Assembly (NCBI GenBank): GCA_022600255.1
Contig: JAHZKU010000245.1
Coordinates: forward strand, 1-11,051
Source: Actinomycetes bacterium
Lineage (GTDB): Bacteria > Actinomycetota > Actinomycetes > S36-B12 > GCA-2699445
Direction of reading: 5' to 3'
Length of the DNA stretch: 11,051 nucleotides
The notes beneath the pieces are model-generated. The model saw nothing but the letters and a program-made list of their open reading frames with translations. It did not search any database and was not told the origin of the DNA. The number at the start of each line of letters is the position of its first letter. Positions within the stretch are counted from its first letter, which is position 1. The translations under genes and the position numbers were made by a program. This document shows, piece by piece, positions 1-7,209 of the stretch.

Positions 1-1240
1 GAAACGCGCCGGCCTTAAAGGGCAGCGGAGAGTCTTCGGTGTCGCAGCAGTTTCCCTCGGGGCAGATGACCACGTTCTCACCATGCTCTAGACAACTGCT
101 GGTCTGGAGTAGGAAGTCACGGCGCCGCTCGCGTTCGTCGGCGCCCTTGGCCAGGCCCACCGGATCAACGTGACCCCGGTACACGTAGATGTAGCCCAGT
201 CGGTCGTAATACATCTGGTGGGCGTACTCGTCCGGATTCGCCTTGCGGATCACGCGCACTGGGGCCTGCCCGTACTTGCGAAACAGGATCATGGCCGCGA
301 CGAAATGAGTATCGATCGTGAGCCGGAATCCGTTCGGCAGCAGGTTCTCATCGTCGTTGGTCAAATGGTTCATGATGAACAGTTGGCCCGGAGAGTCCGG
401 CAACAGATCCATGCCACGAATGACGTAGTCGGTCTCCTCGAACAGGTCGCAGAAGGCCGCACTGCAGTCATCGCGTAGCTGTGATGGACTTCGGGTGGAA
501 TCGGCCGCGGCCACCTGTTGATAGATGGCCTGCAATCGCTGGAAAATATCCAACTCGCGACGCATCCGGGTCATCAGATCCAGGCACACCTCGGCCAAGG
601 AGCGTTCCAGTTCGTCTCCGTGCACCGTGAGAAGTTCAATGGCGGCAAAGGCGTCGCTGATGGTAAGGCGGTTGCGCAAGTAGATCGGCAGCTTACGCAG
701 GGGAGAGGTGATGCTGAGTTGCTCGGAGTTCTCCTCGATCAACAGTTCTACGGCCAGCACCTCGTCGTCGTAGCGTTGCGCGACGCGTCGAATCCGGGTT
801 TCCCGAATTCGGTTCCCGATCACCGTCAGTACCTGTCGCATCAGCAGTACGCCCAAAGCCGGGTTCTCAGTGGCTAGGTCGCGCAAGGAGTCCCCAGGAA
901 TCGCCAGCGTGCTGACCGGCTCCGCCGCGATGGCGGTGGCGTTGTAGGCATAGGGTGGTACCAGAGCCGACCAGCCGACGATGCGGCCACTGTCGGCGAC
1001 CGTCCACCGTTCGCCGATGCCGATCCCAGACGTGTCCGCCGCCTCTTCGTGCGGGAAAACTAGTTCCACCACCCCGCTGACCAGGACATGCAGGGTATCG
1101 GCGGGCTGGTCTAGCTCGAAGAGCGTTTGGCCGCCCGCAAAGTCAACCATGACCGCATCCCGAGCGATCAGGGTGAGATCATCGGCGGAGAACGGGTCGA
1201 AGAACGGTGCCCCCGCGAGCACGTGCACGGCCGGGTTCAC
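1..1240 (-). CDS. cNMP-binding-domain/PlsC-type acyltransferase fusion (C-terminus off window)
   Basis: Reading the minus strand from a GTG at 1240 gives 413 open codons to the window edge. Residues about 8-125 form a Crp-like cNMP fold (motif GWSALVPP at 89-96), followed by a long helical stretch (about 125-245). Residues about 270-413 carry the marks of PlsC/LPLAT acyltransferases: an HX4D motif (H292...D297, in NHLTNDD), a YIYVYRG block (350-356) resembling family motif II, and PEGN (394-397) followed by FKAGAF (408-413) resembling motif III. The family moves acyl chains from acyl-CoA or acyl-ACP onto glycerolipid or other acceptors at the membrane; the substrate here is unknown. The phosphate-cassette arginine of true cAMP binders is absent (YNATA where the neighbour has RYTAS), so the sensor may bind something else or nothing. 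The GTG overlaps the stop of the upstream cNMP gene (GTGA), implying translational coupling. The end of the gene is not visible. Confidence 0.85.
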   Translation of the reverse strand, partial: MNPAVHVLAGAPFFDPFSADDLTLIARDAVMVDFAGGQTLFELDQPADTLHVLVSGVVELVFPHEEAADTSGIGIGERWTVADSGRIVGWSALVPPYAYNATAIAAEPVSTLAIPGDSLRDLATENPALGVLLMRQVLTVIGNRIRETRIRRVAQRYDDEVLAVELLIEENSEQLSITSPLRKLPIYLRNRLTISDAFAAIELLTVHGDELERSLAEVCLDLMTRMRRELDIFQRLQAIYQQVAAADSTRSPSQLRDDCSAAFCDLFEETDYVIRGMDLLPDSPGQLFIMNHLTNDDENLLPNGFRLTIDTHFVAAMILFRKYGQAPVRVIRKANPDEYAHQMYYDRLGYIYVYRGHVDPVGLAKGADERERRRDFLLQTSSCLEHGENVVICPEGNCCDTEDSPLPFKAGAF

Positions 1241-1719
1241 GCGGTGCCCTCGGCCGGAGCGGTGGCTTCTGCCCGCTGTATCTGGCGCTGAGCGTTACGC
1301 AGCCGCACGGCCAACTCGCTTGCGGCCTCCTGTAGCACTTGAAACTCCAACTCGGTGGAGCGCGCGAAGACGTCGTAGAGTGCGGCGGCCGGGATTGAAA
1401 TGGCGTGGCCAGGTGAGGTGAAGCGGATCGAGGCCGTGTAGCGGAAAGGAGGTCGGAACGCAGACCACCCCAACAACGCCCCACGTTCGCTGATCGTCTC
1501 GACGATAAACTCCGCGCCATCCTCGAAACTGATCAGCGCATCAACGTGACCGTCTAGGAGTAGGGCCACCTTGGTGGCTTTGCCATGCTGATCCAGGAGT
1601 TGCTCGCCAGTGTCGCAGGCGTGAACCTCCAAATGAGGTTCGAGTTCGGCTAGGGCCCAATCGGGCAGCGCGGCGAGTAGGCCAATCCGCATGGGTTGTC
1701 CCGACGCTTGGCTGACCAT
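1237..1719 (-). CDS. small stand-alone cyclic-nucleotide-binding-domain protein
   Basis: A 160-residue protein (from ATG 1719) made almost entirely of a Crp-type cNMP domain. The beta-roll runs from about residue 10 to 115. The region of the phosphate-binding cassette reads SERGALLGWSAF then PPFRYTAS (residues 77-97), keeping an E and an R in roughly the places that contact cyclic nucleotides in CRP/PKA-type folds. A charged helix follows (about 123-151) like the CRP dimerisation C-helix, but no helix-turn-helix, so it is not a normal transcription factor. It sits directly upstream of the cNMP-acyltransferase gene with a 4-base overlap, which suggests a regulatory partner, perhaps through C-helix pairing (inference). 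The start is uncertain. ATG 1758 and ATG 1692 are also in frame and none has a convincing Shine-Dalgarno. I chose 1719 because a TAnnnT box ends 6 bases before it and the domain then starts at about the same distance as in the downstream protein. Confidence 0.75.
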   Translation of the reverse strand: MVSQASGQPMRIGLLAALPDWALAELEPHLEVHACDTGEQLLDQHGKATKVALLLDGHVDALISFEDGAEFIVETISERGALLGWSAFRPPFRYTASIRFTSPGHAISIPAAALYDVFARSTELEFQVLQEAASELAVRLRNAQRQIQRAEATAPAEGTA

Positions 1720-1725
1720 ACCTTC

Positions 1726-1731
1726 ACAGTA
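1726..1731 (-). promoter_or_regulatory. possible leaderless-type -10 box of the cNMP gene
   Basis: On the minus strand TACTGT (TAnnnT) is followed by six bases and then the ATG at 1719. This spacing would put transcription start at or next to the start codon, a common arrangement in actinobacteria. There is no good -35 match (TGGATT, 17 bases upstream, shares only three positions with TTGACA). If the gene instead starts at ATG 1758 this box lies inside the coding region. Confidence 0.25.
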
Positions 1732-1843
1732 TTGACCGGTTGGCCCGGAATCCACCATTTCGCCGGGTAGGTTCTCGAACTCACGCCGGTCTCGCCGCGG
1801 GCCCCGGCCGAAAGGCAGCCACCGCTCGACAGAATTGGTCGTA

Positions 1844-1877
1844 CCTGCAGAGCTTCCTGCAGCGGAGTGGCTAGTCT
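1844..1877 (+). promoter_or_regulatory. direct repeat and candidate -10 upstream of the esterase gene
   Basis: The gap between the divergent genes holds two copies of CCTGCAG (1844-1850 and 1856-1862; each core CTGCAG is itself a palindrome), separated by AGCTT. About ten bases further on is TAGTCT (1872-1877), which fits an actinobacterial TAnnnT -10 box and would give a short leader to the ATG at 1902. There is no recognisable -35 at 17-19 bases, so if this is a promoter it may need an activator bound at the repeats. The assignment is by position only. Confidence 0.3.
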
Positions 1878-1901
1878 TGAGGCGGAATAAGGAGCCTGTT
1901 T

Positions 1902-2852
1902 ATGCGCGAGCGCGTCAAGCCGGATCTGTCGCGCCCGCCGGACTTCACATCGTTCTGGGACGACACGCTGGCCGAACTTGCCCGGGTACCGGTGGGTTTG
2001 AGCCAGACCGATCCCGACCTTTGGGGCCCGGTTGATCAGTCCGTTGCGAATGTTTCTTTGCGCGGGTTGCAGTTCGACTCGCTGGCTGGGGCGCGGATCA
2101 ACGCCTATTACCTGGCTGCGGCAGACTCCCCGCACACGATCGTGCACGCCCACGGCTACGGCAGCCAGTGCGACGTGCGCTGGGATTGGGCGGCGCAGGG
2201 CCTGAACGTGCTCGGGGTAGATATCCGTGGGTTCGGCCGATCCGCGATGGCTGTTCCCAACCGGGCCAGGCAGGGCTACGTCCTAACCGGGATTCAGAGT
2301 CCGGAGACATCCATCCTGCGCGGCGCGGTTTGTGACTACATCAGAGCGACTGAAGTCGCGGCGCTGCTGAAGTCCAAACAGTCGGACACGTCGTTGAGTC
2401 TGCACGGCGTCAGCTTCGCCGGTGGCCTGGCGCTGATGGCTGAGGCACTGACGCAGGCAGCAGACGTCCTGACAGTTGGAGTGCCGACCTTTGGTTGGGT
2501 TACCGGACGCCACTTCTATGCCTCGGCTGGTTCAGGGGGTGAAGTGCGCGACTACTTGGCCGCTCACCCGGAGTTCACTCACGACACGTCCCTAGTGCTG
2601 TCCTATTTCGATTCCATGAACTTTGCGGCCCAGGTGAGCTGCCCGACCTTGGTGGGGTTGGGGTTGATCGACGATGTTGTACCGGCAAAAACAGTGTTCG
2701 CGATCGCGAATCACTTGGGTGGCCCGCACGAGGTGATGCAGTTCCCGATCAGCCACTCCGAGCATCCGGACGAGGCGCTGTGGCAAGGGTTCGATCAGCG
2801 TTGCGTGGACCTCGCGCTGCATGGCGCTGGCCCAGATTTCGGCAAGCCCTAG
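1902..2852 (+). CDS. acetylxylan esterase / cephalosporin-C deacetylase-family (AXE1-like) alpha/beta hydrolase
   Basis: A 316-residue protein, the usual length for AXE1-family carbohydrate esterases, which remove acetyl groups from xylo-oligosaccharides, cephalosporins or related small acetyl esters. Family marks in order: PPDFTSFW near the N-terminus (12-19), HGYGS in the oxyanion region (84-88), DIRGFGRS (107-114), nucleophile motif GVSFAGG (Ser171), the acid-bearing GLIDDVVP (Asp257 by family alignment) followed by TVFAIANHLGG, and a C-terminal histidine in SHSEH (His285 or His288). There is no signal peptide, so it is probably cytoplasmic and acts on imported substrate. The start is well supported: AAGGAG lies 7 bases before ATG 1902. 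The gene is divergent from the cNMP gene and convergent with the CBS gene, sharing the CTAG at 2849-2852 as both stop codons. The true substrate cannot be read from sequence. Confidence 0.88.
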   Translation: MRERVKPDLSRPPDFTSFWDDTLAELARVPVGLSQTDPDLWGPVDQSVANVSLRGLQFDSLAGARINAYYLAAADSPHTIVHAHGYGSQCDVRWDWAAQGLNVLGVDIRGFGRSAMAVPNRARQGYVLTGIQSPETSILRGAVCDYIRATEVAALLKSKQSDTSLSLHGVSFAGGLALMAEALTQAADVLTVGVPTFGWVTGRHFYASAGSGGEVRDYLAAHPEFTHDTSLVLSYFDSMNFAAQVSCPTLVGLGLIDDVVPAKTVFAIANHLGGPHEVMQFPISHSEHPDEALWQGFDQRCVDLALHGAGPDFGKP

Positions 2853-3286
2853 CCGCCAACGGTGACGTATTGCACGAGGGCGTCGCGTTCGTCCTCGAGC
2901 TCGGCTAGGTGCGTCTTGACGACGTCGCCGATACTGACGATGCCGACCATCATGTCGTCCTCGTCCAAAACTGGCACGTGGCGAATTCGGGAGTGGGTCA
3001 TCAGGTCCATCATGTCGGCGGTACTGGCGTTGAGGGGCGCACACTGCACCGTGGGAGTCATGATCTTGCTGACGGGGCCGTCCAGGATTCCGGTGCCGTC
3101 GCGCCGGATGTGTTTTACGACATCGCGTTCGGAGACAATGCCCTCCACAGTCTTGCCGTCCGAAGACACAACCATGGCACCGATCTTCATATCGGTGAGT
3201 TGCTCGATCAACGTCGTGACCGGGGTCGACGGCAGAATCGTTTCGACACCCTCGCCTTTTGTCTGCAGTACAAACTCAAGTTTCAT
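2849..3286 (-). CDS. two-CBS-domain (Bateman module) protein
   Basis: A 145-residue protein consisting of two tandem CBS domains: about residues 8-62 (with GAMVVSSDG and GIVSERDVVKHI) and about 75-132 (with IRHVPVLDEDD and GIVSIGDVVK). Such pairs fold into one Bateman module that usually binds adenine nucleotides, S-adenosylmethionine or similar ligands, and stand-alone versions are common in actinobacteria with mostly unknown partners. No catalytic, membrane or DNA-binding segment is fused to it. The start is well supported by AGGAGG 5 bases before ATG 3286. It follows the HisN-type gene on the same strand with a 52-base gap, so co-transcription is possible, although the strong ribosome binding site shows it is translated independently. 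Its TAG stop overlaps the TAG of the convergent esterase gene. Confidence 0.9.
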   Translation of the reverse strand: MKLEFVLQTKGEGVETILPSTPVTTLIEQLTDMKIGAMVVSSDGKTVEGIVSERDVVKHIRRDGTGILDGPVSKIMTPTVQCAPLNASTADMMDLMTHSRIRHVPVLDEDDMMVGIVSIGDVVKTHLAELEDERDALVQYVTVGG

Positions 3287-3338
3287 TTCTGCCTCCTACG
3301 CCTAGCACTCTTAGCATCGTTATCGGCAGGATACTGAT

Positions 3339-4133
3339 TCAGGCTGTAGGACGCAGCACTCTGAGTACGAGTTCATGCAATTGCCCGTTTGTAGAGACGG
3401 CGCAGCCCTCCGATAGGGGAGGCTGTCCGGTAAATCCGGTTATTCGTCCGCCACTCTCGGTAACGATGGGGACTAGTGCAGCCATGTCCCACGGCATGAG
3501 CGCTGGTTCCGCGGCGATATCGACGGCCCCTTCGGCCACGAGAATGTGCGACCAGAAGTCACCGTAGGCGCGCATCCGCCAGCAGTTGTCGATCAGATAT
3601 CGCAGTCCGGTGCGGGCCCCGCGCTCCAACCAGTAGTCCTCGTCGGAGAACGAAAACGAGGCTTGAGAAATCCGATCCACATCACTCACCTGTAGCTGGC
3701 TGACTGCACCGGCCACTGACCGGGTCCAGGCCCCCGCGCCTTGTGTTGCCCACCATCGGCGGCCCATCGCGGGTGCGGAGACCATGCCCAGCACAATCTC
3801 GCCGTCCACCTCCAACCCGATCAGGGTTGCCCAAACTGGCACGCCCCTTAGGTAGTTCTTGGTGCCATCGATTGGGTCAATGATCCAGCGGCGGCTGGCG
3901 CTTTGTCCGGACCCGAACTCTTCCCCCCAAACAGCATCATCGGGCCGCTGTTGCGTCAGTATGGTGCGGATCGCCTGCTCGGCACCTTTATCGGCGACAG
4001 TCACCGGGGAGTCATCGGACTTGATCTCGATGCCCAAATCGTCTGCGCCGAAGTGCCGCATTGAAACGGTGTCGGCTGCGTCCGCGAGTTCTACCGCCAA
4101 CGCCAAGTCCTGGGCAAGATCATATTGAGTCAC
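3339..4133 (-). CDS. hisN: histidinol-phosphatase, inositol-monophosphatase family (HisN type)
   Basis: A 264-residue member of the Mg-dependent inositol monophosphatase family, closest in pattern to actinobacterial HisN, which dephosphorylates histidinol phosphate in the penultimate step of histidine synthesis. Metal-site motifs are complete: WGEEFG (69-74), DPIDGT (86-91) and WDMAAL (215-220) followed by ESGG (226-229). The segment YGDFWSHILVAEGAVDIAAEP (190-210) is typical of HisN rather than of generic inositol phosphatases or CysQ. I place the start at GTG 4133 because the encoded VTQYDLAQDLALAVELAD matches the normal N-terminus. The frame is open further upstream to 4397, but that extension is Arg/Pro-rich, runs over the divergent membrane-protein gene and is not coding-like. 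The ribosome binding site is poor (GGGG close to the GTG). No other his gene is visible nearby, so an inositol-1-phosphatase role cannot be excluded. Confidence 0.85.
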   Translation of the reverse strand: MTQYDLAQDLALAVELADAADTVSMRHFGADDLGIEIKSDDSPVTVADKGAEQAIRTILTQQRPDDAVWGEEFGSGQSASRRWIIDPIDGTKNYLRGVPVWATLIGLEVDGEIVLGMVSAPAMGRRWWATQGAGAWTRSVAGAVSQLQVSDVDRISQASFSFSDEDYWLERGARTGLRYLIDNCWRMRAYGDFWSHILVAEGAVDIAAEPALMPWDMAALVPIVTESGGRITGFTGQPPLSEGCAVSTNGQLHELVLRVLRPTA

Positions 4134-4208
4134 GGGCCCCAGTCTGCCAAGCTCCACAGCCACGCGGAGGACAACGCGCAATCCGAGCGGGTATTGACTC
4201 ACCTGAGT

Positions 4209-4227
4209 TTGCAGGAGGTTTCTGCAA
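4209..4227 (+). repeat. inverted repeat holding an AGGAGG motif in its loop
   Basis: TTGCAG (4209-4214) and CTGCAA (4222-4227) form a perfect 6-bp inverted repeat with a 7-base loop, GAGGTTT. The Shine-Dalgarno-like AGGAGG (4213-4218) spans the stem-loop junction and lies 19 bases before the ATG of the DUF2231-like gene, farther than normal. It could be an operator between the divergent hisN-type and DUF2231-like genes, an RNA hairpin that brings the motif closer to the start, or chance. Confidence 0.35.
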
Positions 4228-4237
4228 GACTGCTGAC

Positions 4238-4738
4238 ATGGGATTTCAGGTTCTGCAACTGCAACCAGCCCAGATGATCGCCGCAATCGGGGCCCAGGAC
4301 TTGCCCATCGACAGCGTGGCTGGCTTACCTCTGCACCCGCTGGTCGTGCACGCTGCGGTGGTGCTGGTGCCGTTGGCCGCCGCGGGGTTGCTTGCAATGA
4401 CCATCTGGCCCCGGTTCTCCCGTCGCTTCAGCCCACTCATCCTGGTGATCGCCGGGCTTGGGGTACTGGCTGCGTTCGCGGCCATGCTGAGCGGTGAACA
4501 ACTCGCCGACGAAATCGGCATGCGCAACCAACAACACTTTGAGTTCGGGGAACAAGTGCCCTGGGTGGCTCTTGCTCAGTTCGTGTTCGCCGGGGGATTG
4601 GCTTGGTGGGATAGGCAGCGGTCTCAACGTGGCGTATTCGGGATCATTTTGGCCATCGTGTGTGCGCTAGTCGCGATCGGCGCTGTGGTTGGTAGCATCC
4701 TGGCCGGACATTCCGGGGCGGAGCTGGTCTGGGGCTAG
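4238..4738 (+). CDS. DUF2231-like four-helix membrane protein
   Basis: A 166-residue protein with four predicted transmembrane segments at about 33-56, 65-85, 107-124 and 133-156. The GLPLHPLVVHAAVVLVPLAA block (29-48) with two histidines (33, 38), a QQHFEFGE segment (98-105) between helices 2 and 3, and the terminal GHSGAELVWG (157-166) match the pattern of the DUF2231 family of uncharacterised bacterial inner-membrane proteins. The spaced histidines could ligate haem or metal, which is only an inference. The start is uncertain: ATG 4238 is the first start that avoids overlapping the hisN-type gene, but the only Shine-Dalgarno is 19 bases away inside an inverted repeat. ATG 4274 is an alternative. 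The gene is divergent from hisN and convergent with rsgA, so it forms its own transcription unit. Confidence 0.8.
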   Translation: MGFQVLQLQPAQMIAAIGAQDLPIDSVAGLPLHPLVVHAAVVLVPLAAAGLLAMTIWPRFSRRFSPLILVIAGLGVLAAFAAMLSGEQLADEIGMRNQQHFEFGEQVPWVALAQFVFAGGLAWWDRQRSQRGVFGIILAIVCALVAIGAVVGSILAGHSGAELVWG

Positions 4739-4783
4739 TCCGGCTGCCTCACCAGTCGCAACCGCGGTCCGCACTTCTGGCGA

Positions 4784-4833
4784 GGGCGGCGCCGTGTCGC
4801 CCGGGGCTCCGTTGCTGAGGCACCGAGTCGGTG
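4784..4833. terminator. weak GC-rich hairpins between convergent genes
   Basis: In the 106-base gap between two converging genes are two short hairpins: GGGCG (4784-4788) pairing with CGCCC (4798-4802), and CACCG (4821-4825) pairing with CGGTG (4829-4833) over an AGT loop. Neither is followed by a T-tract on either strand. They are placed where bidirectional termination would be needed, but the structures are small and the call rests mainly on position. Confidence 0.3.
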
Positions 4834-4844
4834 AGTTCGGGGTG

Positions 4845-5873
4845 TTAGGGCGTTAGGTCGCGGGATCGGATGACCCGCCGGATCGAGGCCAGGGTTTCGG
4901 TGACGCCGGGGTCAACATCGGCAGTCTGCAGCCAGGCATCAATGGCGCAGTCTGGGGGTAGGTGGGAACAGCCCCGTGGACAGTCGGCAAGTGCTGGTTC
5001 CAACTCAGGAAACGACGCAAACACCCGATCCAGATTCACGTGGGCGAGTCCGAAGCTCCGAATCCCAGGGGTATCGATCACCCAGCCAGCGCCAGCCAGC
5101 GGTAGTGCTACGGCACTGGTTGAGGTGTGTCGGCCCTGACCGGTGACGTCATTCACCTCACCGATGCGCCGCTGGGAATCGGTGAGGCGGTTGACCAGCG
5201 TGGATTTGCCAACGCCAGATTGGCCGATCAGCACGCTCAGGTTTCCTTCTAGGAACTGCATCAGTTCGGTGACCGCGTCGTCCGTACCCGCCCGCACAAC
5301 GCTGACCCCCAGCGAGGAGTAGTGGGCAGCCAGGGCCGGATTCAGATCCAAGTCGGACTTTGTCAGAATCAGCACAGGCTGCAGGCCACCGGAGAACGCA
5401 GCCATGACACACCGATCCAAGAAGCCAGTGCGCGGTTCGGGGTCCGTTGTGGCGGTGACGATCCCCATCACCCCGGCATTGGCAACAACCGCTCGCTCGG
5501 AGTCGAGTTGATCATCCACCGTTCGGGTCAAGGTGGTGACCCTGGGCCAGATGCGCACCACACGCGCTAAGGACCCGACGGTCCCAGAAGTATCGCCGAC
5601 GAGGTCGACCACGTCGCCAACGAGCACCGCACCCCGGCCTAGCTCCCGGGCGCGTACGGCTGTGACGGGAGTCTGGTGCGAGGATGCAGTGGCCCACAGT
5701 GGCACCTCCGGCAGGACCTTACCGAGATGCACCGTGTAACGGCCGCGATCGACCGCCGTTACCAATCCGGGTTTGGCGTCGGCATGGGCGGGTCGATCCT
5801 TGGAGCGAGGTCGCTTGTTGCGGCGGGCGGGCCGGATCTTCGCGTCGTCCTCGCTGTACTGGTCAGGGCGCAT
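4845..5873 (-). CDS. rsgA: ribosome small-subunit-dependent GTPase A
   Basis: A 342-residue circularly permuted GTPase. RsgA (YjeQ) binds the 30S subunit late in assembly and hydrolyses GTP to help maturation. The permuted order of nucleotide motifs is visible: G4 TKSD (171-174) comes before the P-loop GQSGVGKST (217-225), a switch region GQGRHTST (245-252) and G3 DTPG (267-270). The C-terminal zinc site is present as C298, C302, H304 and C309. An OB-like N-terminal domain (about 35-110) follows a basic tail (RPARRNKRPRSKDR) suited to rRNA contact. I chose ATG 5873, which overlaps the end of aroA by 11 bases and has GAGAAG about 9 bases upstream. A TTG at 5912 would add 13 residues but has no ribosome binding site. 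The overlap indicates translation from the aroA transcript. Confidence 0.95.
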   Translation of the reverse strand: MRPDQYSEDDAKIRPARRNKRPRSKDRPAHADAKPGLVTAVDRGRYTVHLGKVLPEVPLWATASSHQTPVTAVRARELGRGAVLVGDVVDLVGDTSGTVGSLARVVRIWPRVTTLTRTVDDQLDSERAVVANAGVMGIVTATTDPEPRTGFLDRCVMAAFSGGLQPVLILTKSDLDLNPALAAHYSSLGVSVVRAGTDDAVTELMQFLEGNLSVLIGQSGVGKSTLVNRLTDSQRRIGEVNDVTGQGRHTSTSAVALPLAGAGWVIDTPGIRSFGLAHVNLDRVFASFPELEPALADCPRGCSHLPPDCAIDAWLQTADVDPGVTETLASIRRVIRSRDLTP

Positions 5874-7203
5874 GCAGGTGTGCTTCTCGATTGCCGACGT
5901 CCCCGGTGACAAAGGATCGCCACAAACTGGGAAAGGTCGGGAACGTCTTGGCGGTTGTTGCGATGTTCTCCACCATCACCTTGTCAGTCACCAATCCCAG
6001 GATCGCGCCAGCGGTAGCCATGCGATGGTCGTGATAGGTGTGCCAGGCAGGCGCGGCGTGTAACGGTCGAGGGTTGATGTGCAGTCCGTCGTCGGTCCTA
6101 GTGATGTCTGACCCCATTGCGGATAACTCCCGCACTAGTGCTGCGAGGCGATCCGTCTCATGGCCAGCTAGGTGCCCGATCCCGGTCAGGTCGCTGGGGG
6201 AGTCGGCCAAGGCGGCCAAGGCCGCCACGGTCGGCACGAGCTCCCCGATATCGCCCAAGTTGGCGGCGATCCCTTGCACACGTCCGGTGCCGGACACCAG
6301 TAGCGCATCGTCTTGGGACGCGAAGGTGGCCCCCATCGCCGTAAACACGTCTTGGACCCGGGCCACGGGTTGCAGCGCAGACCCGGCCAGGCCCTGAATC
6401 CGCACTGTGCCGCCGGTGATCATCGCTGCGGCCAGGAAGGGGGTCGCGTTCGATAGATCTGGTTCGATCGTTCGGTCCAACGCCGACACCGGGCCACTGG
6501 GCACTGTCCACTCGGCGGCGGTCGGGTCCGAAACATCACTGGTGACGTGGACGTCATGTTGGGCCAGCATGGTGCACGTCATGGCGATGTGGGGCAGTGA
6601 GGGAACCGGGGGCCCGGCGTGGGTCAGTTGCAGGCCTGCGTGGAATCGGGCCGCGGCGATCAGCAATGCAGAAACGAACTGGCTGGATCCGGAGGCGTCA
6701 ATTGTGGCCGCTCCACCGGGCACGGAGCCGTGCGCTGCGATCTGAAGCGGCAGGCTGGCATCCGATGGCCCGGTGATGTTCACCCCGAGCTGGGTTAAGG
6801 CACTGAGCAACGGCCGCAACGGTCGCTCCCGGGCGCGGGCGTCACCATCCAGCGTGATCTCACCGCGCGCAAGCGCCGCGACTGGCGGTACAAACCGCAT
6901 GACCGTGCCAGCCAAACCGCAGTCCACCGACACGTCTGCGGGGACAGCGTCAGCATGCAGCGGCGTCACCACGACCATGTCTTGTTGGTGCTCTTGTTGG
7001 TCGATTGTCACGCCAAGCGTGGACAACGCCCCCATCATGAGGGCGGAATCGCGAGATTGCGGAATGTGGCGCAGGACGCTGGGGGCCGCGCTGATCGCGG
7101 CGATTACGAGCGCACGATTCGTGATCGACTTCGAGCCCGGAATCATGACCTCGCCCGAAACTGGGGCCATCGCGAGCGGTGCGGGCCAAAGGGTCTCTTC
7201 CAC
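5863..7203 (-). CDS. aroA: 3-phosphoshikimate 1-carboxyvinyltransferase (EPSP synthase)
   Basis: A 446-residue EPSP synthase, which joins shikimate-3-phosphate and phosphoenolpyruvate in the sixth step of the shikimate pathway. Diagnostic segments: PGSKSITNR (22-30, with Lys25 and Arg30 for substrate binding), GLAGTVMRF (96-104), ASGSSQFVSALL (170-181), PDLSNATPFLAAA (248-260), GDIGELVP (317-324), GHETDRLAAL (347-356), HDHRMATAG (391-399) and TAKTFPTF (417-424). Where enterobacterial enzymes have NAGTAMRPL, this has LAGTVMRFV, a form I recall from actinobacterial AroA; the residue corresponding to the Pro101 discussed for glyphosate response is Phe here. The start is GTG 7203: a -10-like TAGGCT stands 6 bases before it, pointing to a leaderless mRNA, and a weak AGTAGG is 8 bases before it. 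The rsgA gene overlaps its 3' end, so the two form an operon. Confidence 0.96.
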   Translation of the reverse strand: MEETLWPAPLAMAPVSGEVMIPGSKSITNRALVIAAISAAPSVLRHIPQSRDSALMMGALSTLGVTIDQQEHQQDMVVVTPLHADAVPADVSVDCGLAGTVMRFVPPVAALARGEITLDGDARARERPLRPLLSALTQLGVNITGPSDASLPLQIAAHGSVPGGAATIDASGSSQFVSALLIAAARFHAGLQLTHAGPPVPSLPHIAMTCTMLAQHDVHVTSDVSDPTAAEWTVPSGPVSALDRTIEPDLSNATPFLAAAMITGGTVRIQGLAGSALQPVARVQDVFTAMGATFASQDDALLVSGTGRVQGIAANLGDIGELVPTVAALAALADSPSDLTGIGHLAGHETDRLAALVRELSAMGSDITRTDDGLHINPRPLHAAPAWHTYHDHRMATAGAILGLVTDKVMVENIATTAKTFPTFPSLWRSFVTGDVGNREAHLHAP

Positions 7204-7209
7204 GCCTAG

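Noticed and set aside
170..1421. Three plus-strand open frames (170-478, 518-877, 981-1421)
   Set aside because: They are antisense shadows of the cNMP-acyltransferase and cNMP genes; their translations show no domain or hydrophobic pattern, whereas the minus frame shows clear motifs over 413 codons.
4134..4397. Extended N-terminus of the hisN-type protein reaching 4397
   Set aside because: The added 88 residues are Arg/Pro-rich, unlike the family, and run antisense through the membrane-protein gene.
4819..4833. GGCACCGAGTCGGTG, identical to the terminal hairpin of the Streptococcus pyogenes tracrRNA/guide scaffold
   Set aside because: No Cas gene, repeat array, anti-repeat or other tracrRNA segment is nearby and no T-tract follows. 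A short GC hairpin between convergent genes explains it; the match is taken as chance.
5874..5912. RsgA start at TTG 5912
   Set aside because: No Shine-Dalgarno upstream and greater overlap with aroA; ATG 5873 has GAGAAG upstream and gives a normal basic N-terminus.
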